Shown in pieces: positions 58,154 through 64,000 of a stretch of 64,000 nucleotides of DNA. The stretch spans positions 22,291,764 through 22,355,763 of the forward strand of contig NC_088306.1 in NCBI RefSeq assembly GCF_032854445.1, read 5' to 3'. Position 1 is the first letter of the stretch. Every line of letters starts with the position of its first letter. Under the pieces are notes generated by a model. That model was not told the DNA's origin. It did no database searches and saw only the letters and a list, made by a program, of their open reading frames with translations. The position numbers and the translations under genes were made by a program. The DNA is from Liolophura sinensis. Its lineage: Eukaryota; Mollusca; Polyplacophora; Chitonida; Chitonidae.

Positions 58154-61100
58154 CTATTGACATCGGTCTGGGTGGGCCCACTGATCGAGGGAGGAGCCAA
58201 CAGCCTTCTTAACATCTTCTGTGACCGAGGCCAACTCGTCGAGGACTTCCTACACAATGGGAAAAAAGCACAAGAGAATATTAATTTCTTTAACTGTTCT
58301 GGAATACCGGGTTGTAACAATAATAACCAAAAAGGATCTCTTTCTGTACAATGTGTTTTTCTTTTTCTTTCAAAATTTTTCTTTTAGACGAGGAACTTGT
58401 TGAACTTTGCATTATACCAAAATTCTCACGTCACTTTGTTTCTTAGTTTTCCTGAGAAAACCCTATCTAGTCTATCGAATAATTCTACACCCGATTTGAC
58501 AAATAATAAATGCGGATCTACAGAAATATACTAATGAAACATATATTTTCACACTTTCACACAAACCTGTTTGAGCGTGACGACTTTGCTGTTCTCCACA
58601 ACCTGTTCCGGTGTGCGCGCGCCGACTATGACAACGGGGACGCTGGGCTGCTGTATCACCCATGACAACGCCGCACGTGCCATCGGGATGCTCTCCCTGT
58701 CGCAAACCTTTCGGATCGCCTCCAGGGCCTGCAATAAATTAATTTATTACTTCCATAATTAATTAATTAATTAATTATTTAATAATTCTTTATTTCGGTC
58801 AAAACAGCCCACATTATTTACATAACAGGAAGTGTTTACAAACCCAGTATTATAATGTATTCTGAAAAAAATATTTCCGTTTAATTTATTTATGTATTTA
58901 TTTGACGGGTATTTTATGCCATACTCAAGAATATTTCACTTATACGAAAGCGACCAGCATTATGGAGGGAGGAAAACGGAAAATTTTCTGTTTAATGCCT
59001 ACAGACAGATTAACTGTATATTTTCTGTATTCCATAGTTTCAACAGCAATTTGTTACTATTTTCATTTTGGTTTGAGAGGATAATTTTGGGAGTGCTTTT
59101 TGAACAATATTACTAATATATGAGATGGATTTTACTGCGAACCCATCACTAGCACAAAAAGCGTGCCTGCGTCGCGCAATGACCCAGGAGCCTCTCACCA
59201 GCTTATGCTGGCTTCTTCCCTGGCCATATTTTACCGGGGGCTCTGCCCAGTCTCTTCCCATCATAACGCTGGTCGCCATGGTATAAATGAAATATTCTTG
59301 TGTACGGCGTAAAACACCAATTAAATAAGTTTTTTTTTTTACCTGGAAAACTTCCTTTTCGGCACCATCTTGTCCATGGCGAGACAGCTTTGTGCTGGGA
59401 GGTAAACGCGAAAAAAAGTACTCATCGTTAGACATATATTTACAATCTGTTGTGCTCAAGGTCAGATGAAGATAGAAATTTCAGTAGAAATTAGGTCAGT
59501 TGAGAGAGAATGAAATAAAGTAAAGCTGAAGAAAACAGCAGCGCAAGAGCCAGTTTCAAAACTTATGTCTGTAAGGGAAAGGTCAGTTGAAAAGCTAGGG
59601 AATGCAAGGGAATGGCGTGCAAACGAAAGGGAAGGAGAGTCTATGACTTCAAGGGAAAGATCAGCTTCAGGAGTCTCCCTTCTGATAATTTATTCATTTA
59701 TTTGATTGGTGTTTAACGCCGTACTAAAGAATATTTCACTTATACGCCAGCTGCAAAGTGGAAACATCAGGTGAAAGAGAGAGGTACACATGGGAAATGC
59801 CAGCTGCAAGGGGGGGGGGGGGCATGGGGAACATCAGGTGCAAGGGTGAGGTACACATGGGGAAACACCAGGTGCAAGGGTGAGGTACACATGGGAAATG
59901 CCAGCTGCAAGGGGGGGGGGGGTGCAAACATGGGGAAAATCAGGTGCAAGGTGCAAGTTAGAGGTACACACTAGAAATGCCAGCTGCAAGGGTGAGGTAC
60001 ACATGGGAAACCAGCTGCAAGGGTGAGGTACACATGGGAAATGCCAGCTGCAAGGGTGAGGTACACATGGGAAACACCAGCTGCAAGGGTGAGGTACACA
60101 TGGGAAATGCCAGCCGCAAGGGTGAGGTACACATGGGAAATGCCAGCCGCAAGGGTGAGGTACACATGAGAAATATCAGGAACAAGAGTGAGGTACACAT
60201 GAGAAGTATCAGGTGCAAGAGTGAGGTAAACATGGGAAACATCCGGTACAAAGGTGAGGTACACATGGGAAACATCAGTTGCTAAAGAGTGAGGTTCACA
60301 TGGGAAACGCCAGGTGCACGGGTGAGGTACACATGGGAAACACCAGGTGAAAGGGTGAGGTGCACATGGGAAACATCAGGTGCAGAGAATATTGTAGTTA
60401 TTGGAATCTTCAGCTGCTGAGTGAAACATCAGCATGTGGGAAATGTCTGCCGGGTGTGGACATAGGTAGCGGAAATTACATCTGTATGCGAGAGGGTGGG
60501 GTGCAAACGCATGGAAAATGACATCTGCTGGGTGGGGGTTGTGGACATCCGTAAGGGAAAGGTCATCTGTTGGGTTGGGGCGTGGAGCGGGGAGGGGTTT
60601 GGGCTGACGTCCGTACAGGAAATGACATCTGCAGGAACAAGGTACGTATGGGTGTACCTGTATTCTAAACCAAGTTACGGATAATACACTACGGTTTACA
60701 TGGCTTCACATGGTTTACATGGTTATTTACCTAACTGTGATTAAGACATGGTGCTAAGGGGTTATAAGAAGCTACTTTATAAGCATTTACAACGAAACGT
60801 TAACTGAGATAAATTGACAAGCGGTGGACTCTCATGTCTTCCTTGTGATCATTTAGCAACCTTTACATCGTGCCTGCTGTGGGTTTACCCTCCATGTTGA
60901 AGCCTTTCATATTTTATAACTTACAGGCGTGTCTCCAATTTCTTGGCTGAGAAATTTATTCATTTTATCTTTTCATTACATTATTGTGGCCTATCAAATT
61001 TGTCCAATACGTCTTTTTGCTGTTAAGAGTTATGTCCCTTACCTGTCCTTTCCGAACAGTTTTCCACGGCGTCTTCCTTCTGGGAAATCTTCGGCATTTT

Positions 61101-63404
61101 TAAAACGACCAGACAGTAAACCCTGCTGCAGTGGTGAGTAGGCGAGAATACTCATGTTTTTCTCCCGACATATTGGAAGCACCTCGTTTTCGATTGACCG
61201 CCATAGTAAATTATAACATAGCTGAAATAAATGTGATACAAGTAGTAATGTTAAATCGGTTATTTCTCCAAGCAGCATGAAATCAGTAACAATATTATTT
61301 AAAGTTTTTACTTCGGAGCAAATCATCTACACAGAAGTACGCTTCGGTGGCCTAATGATCGGTGGTGACCATCTCGAAGTCCGGAGGCCCGGGATGAAAC
61401 TCGGGTCCGGTCATACCAAAGACTTTAAAAATGGAACTTGTCGCTGCCTCGCATGGGGCTCAGCACTCAGAGGTTAGAGGAAACAGGACTGGTTGGGCCG
61501 GTGTCATTATAATGTTACTGCATGGGGTGTCATGTCTAGTGTCTTCGGCATGATACTTCAGTTGGGGCAGCACTTCAGTGTCTGCATTGACTCTCCCTAC
61601 CAGAAGAAGTCACAGCATATGTACACACACTTAATGACTGTCATCGTCACATGATTGAAAAATTGTTGAACGCGACATAAACCTCTAGCATAATAATAAT
61701 TTGTTAATTGTCACAGTCTTGTGTGTTAGGGACAGAAATGTTACGAACAAATGTCTGCCATGTTCGTTACCTGATTGAAAGATTGATTTATTCACTGATT
61801 AATTTTGCATTGTACTCAGTAATATTACAATCATAACTACAGCGTTTATCAGAGGTTAGAGGTCACCACGCAGAGCCTGGAGGAACAAATGCCCTGGACA
61901 AACCTCCTACTAACATGGTTTCAGATCCATCGGTTTTGCTCACCAGGTTTTAGTTTTCACCCACCTGATTAGAAATTGGTTTTCCTCCAGCATCAAAAAA
62001 CTCCCTTAAGTTTTTGGGGCCGTAGTTGGACACGCCGTAATACCGGATCTTGCCCAGAGATACCTGTCGATCAAGTTCCTTGATTGTTTCGCCGATGTCC
62101 GCCACAAAACTTGGGAAGTGTATCTGCGTCAAAGAGAGAAGACAAATGAGCGATATGACGTCACAAGCTGTGCGTGACGCAAGCGCATTTCAGCAATACA
62201 TCCCCTTAAATCAAAAACAGGAAGAACATCATTTACCAAGAGTAAACAACAACAATGCAACGTCGTCGTCGTCCCATAGAACTGTTCGTCGCAGTTAAGG
62301 CTACAGAAACCTTCCTGTGGTCCAAACCGAGGTGAGTCACGAACAAGCAAGCACATCAGCGAAGTTTATGACCAGTACATAATTAAGAATTTTCAAAAGC
62401 TTATAATCTACACAAAACTATATATACTATATCAGGGTTATAACTGTAGCAGATCTACAGGTAAATATCCTTGCATTACAAGACTTATACCAAAAGCACA
62501 TCTAGGTAAATATTGCCGCAATACCAGGCTTACATCAAAAGCACATATAGGTAAATATCCCCCCCATTACCAGGCTTATATCGAAAGCACTTCTAGGTAA
62601 ATATCCCCCCATTACCAGGCTTATATCAAAAGCACATCTAGGTAAATATCTCCCCATTAGCAGGCTTATATCAAAAGCACATCAAGGTAGATATGCCCCC
62701 ATTACCAGGCTGATATCAAACCCACATTACCCGGCTTATATCTATATATTTACAGGTAATATTCACAGCTTACAAGGCTTACATCTGTAGCACATCTAGA
62801 CAACAGCTGTGTTATAACTGTAGCAAATATATAGGTAAGTATGCCCGCAGTATCAGGCTTGTAGGTGTACAACATTTATACGGCATATTCACAACTTACA
62901 AGGCTTACATCTGTAACACATCTAGACAACAGCGGTGTTATAATTGTAGCAAATATATAAGTAAATATCCCTGATCACCATGCAGGCTTATACCTGCAGT
63001 ACATCTAGGTAAGTATCCCTTGAGCTCCATGCTTACATCTGTAACACATCTAGGTAAATATCCCCTGGTCACAAGGCTGTTACCTGTAGCACATCTAGGT
63101 AAATATCCTCCGATCACCTGACTTATACCTGTAGAACATCTCGGTAAGTATCCCTTCATGACCAGGCTTATACCTTTAACTCATCTAGGCAAATATTTCC
63201 TAACATCCTGTCTAATACCTGTAACAAGTCTATGTAGGACATCTCCAATTTCTTCAGGCTCCTCTCTATCGCCTCCTCCACCTGGACGGCTGTGTAAGGC
63301 TGTGTTGACGGACCTTCACGAAAGCCATATTTGGTGGCGATGATGGCGTCCTGTCGTCTGCCACGTAAACTTCTTCCTAAAACTTCTTCCGATCCACTGT
63401 AACC
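58154..63404 (-). CDS. Aldo-keto reductase, six 3' exons (N-terminus outside or not found)
   Basis: Exons in order: 63219-63404, 62123-61965, 61221-61043, 59394-59343, 58728-58567 and 58249-58154 (TAG stop). All have GT donors and AG acceptors, and the phases agree across every joint. The 277 residues read [87 protein letters not shown] and finish AHPDRCQ. The Lys of ATK and the His of QIH are two of the four AKR catalytic residues. The Asp/Tyr pair and the first TIM-barrel strand, about 70 residues, must lie in exons upstream of 63404. AKRs reduce carbonyls with NADPH in the cytosol. I cannot name the substrate, but it is closer to the YajO/general-stress-type AKRs than to the Kv-beta subunits. 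The 17-codon exon 59343-59394 is easy to miss. Confidence 0.85.
58879..58978 (-). mobile_element. SINE-A, 3' core
   Basis: TTATTTATGTATTTATTTGA plus an inverted core, inside an aldo-keto reductase intron. Confidence 0.75.
59166..59340 (+). mobile_element. SINE-A, truncated
   Basis: CAATGACCCAGGAGCCTCTC and a diverged core. Its tail ends 3 bp from the splice donor of the 52-nt exon, so the donor GTAAAAAAA overlaps the SINE junction. Confidence 0.78.
59687..59752 (-). mobile_element. SINE-A, 3' fragment at minisatellite edge
   Basis: ATTTATTTGATTGGTGTTTA to TTCACTTATACG, then directly the 33-bp repeats. Confidence 0.75.
59752..60390. repeat. 33-bp minisatellite in an aldo-keto reductase intron
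   Basis: About 18-19 copies of CTGCAAGGGTGAGGTACACA plus TGGGAAATGCCAG with small variants and two G-runs. It starts exactly where a truncated SINE stops (TATACGCCAGCTGC) and fades into degenerate copies to about 60640. Confidence 0.9.
61338..61695 (+). mobile_element. SINE-B, nearly full length
   Basis: CGCTTCGGTGGCCTAATGAT (A box region), GGGATGAAACTCGGGTCC (B box region), body with GTGTCATGTCTAGTGTC, and a short AATAATAAT end. It lies inside an aldo-keto reductase intron. Confidence 0.7.
62430..63205. repeat. 45-bp minisatellite adjoining an aldo-keto reductase exon
   Basis: About 16 copies of a 44-46-bp unit: GTAAATATCCCCCATTACC, AGGCTTATATCAAAAGCA, CATCTAG. It runs up to the donor side of exon 63219-63404. 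On the minus strand each unit reads CTAGATGTGCTACAG, GTATAAGCC, like the real junction TAGACTTGTTACAG|GTATTAG. Confidence 0.88.
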
Positions 63405-63454
63405 CTGATAATTAAACAAACAACGTAATTACGAATCATCTTCACAAACAGTAT

Positions 63455-63512
63455 TTACGGAGAGAGCCCGGGGAAAACCCACGACCATCCGCAGTTTGCT
63501 GACAGATCGAGA
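63455..63512 (-). mobile_element. SINE-A, internal fragment
   Basis: GAAAACCCACGACCATCCGC and AGTTTGCTGACAGATCG match the inverted middle of the SINE. Confidence 0.6.
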
Positions 63513-64000
63513 TTGGTTTGTGCTGAAGCTAGCATCATGAGGTGCAAGAATTTACTGAAACTAAAATACACGTCTGCTGCTTCGAGTTTGGCTCAATGAA
63601 GCTCACTATCCCTCAACAAAGGGGAGTAAATCTTGTAACTGATGGAAAGGTTGTGCCCCTTATCCACTTGAACGAAAATACCAACCATGGTTATTCACGA
63701 TCATTTGAATTGTTGTGGAAACTTGTTATTCAAGTAAGTAGAGGGCCTCCTTTTCCAATGAACTGGCAAGCCCCATTCATGTTCAAGATCACACCAGCTG
63801 TATTTGTCATGATAGATAGATAGACCAATGTCTTAAAATCCTTTAAAGGAGAAGAAAACCTAAAAACAGGAGAAGAAAACCTTTTTTCATCTTGTGGTGC
63901 CTGCTGCATAATTTTGCGATTTTTCCTCGCCATACACGTAAAGCCTAAAAAAAGGCAAGGCTGGTATAAATCGAGTCCATCGCGTCCTCCATCTTTAACA
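63513..64000. other. Right edge, 5' side of the aldo-keto reductase exons
   Basis: A 93-codon plus-strand frame (63542-63823, MQEFTETKIHVCC to FVMIDR) is not recognised. The missing N-terminal AKR exon is not visible here. Confidence 0.3.

Noticed and set aside
59771-60285. Open frames on both strands over the 33-bp array
   Set aside because: The unit length is a multiple of three, so frames without a stop stay open on either strand. It lies in an AKR intron.
62938-63159. 15-residue periodic frame GYLPRC... next to the AKR exon
   Set aside because: Translation of the 45-bp minisatellite downstream of a good splice donor. Not in the mature AKR.

Overview
This is a eukaryotic window, very probably from a lophotrochozoan invertebrate (mollusc, brachiopod or similar). 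It is AT-rich, its genes are split by GT-AG introns, and it carries many copies of a tRNA-derived SINE. The 3' core of that SINE (TTTCCTCCCACCATAATG, TATAAGTGAAATATTC, an AAATA-rich tail) resembles, from memory, the Nin-DC SINEs of lophotrochozoans. I see no bacterial, viral or CRISPR feature.

The main content (about 2.3-52.9 kb) is a head-to-tail, minus-strand cluster of six related genes or gene relics for proteins made of tandem MYND zinc fingers. In transcription order they are E (52.8 kb, 3 fingers), D (45.8 kb, 4), C (33.5 kb, 6), B (27.1 kb, 12), F (18.6 kb, 4 plus a relic) and A (9.1 kb, about 24 before it decayed). Each finger is 56 residues (168 bp) with the spacing C-x2-C-x9-C-x2-C-x5-C-x3-C-x7-H-x3-C. 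After the fingers comes a conserved C-terminal domain that starts with a proline-rich FLPPxPPP segment. That domain is split by a phase-0 intron at the same place in all genes. Five of the six loci have a recognisable terminal coding exon (73 or 78 codons) that a plain ORF scan does not flag. B, C and D look intact in these two exons. E needs one base in a homopolymer, F is degenerate with no terminal exon found, and A has three nonsense codons and one frameshift. A 260-nt upstream coding exon, present above A and C, is in phase with the finger exon and may be the true first exon. In the C copy it has a stop.

The cluster grew by duplication. Positions 1-16.25 kb are near-identical to 19.95-40.94 kb except that the second copy has about 7 kb more in the middle. 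Gene A has the head of C joined to the tail of B, so it looks like an unequal-crossover product whose fingers then amplified further. One duplication edge lies in a SINE tail.

The right end (58.15-63.40 kb, minus) holds six exons of an aldo-keto reductase gene whose N-terminal exons lie beyond, or were not found in, the window. Its introns contain two minisatellites. One has a 45-bp unit that resembles the adjacent exon/intron junction, including the splice donor.

The remainder is repeats: two SINE families, fold-back elements, a tandem-then-inverted repeat field, an 18-bp-based hierarchical minisatellite inside the intron of gene D, a decayed reverse-transcriptase fragment, and plain non-coding sequence. 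How the MYND genes work is not known from the sequence. MYND fingers are in general protein-protein contact modules, so multivalent scaffolds are a fair inference.
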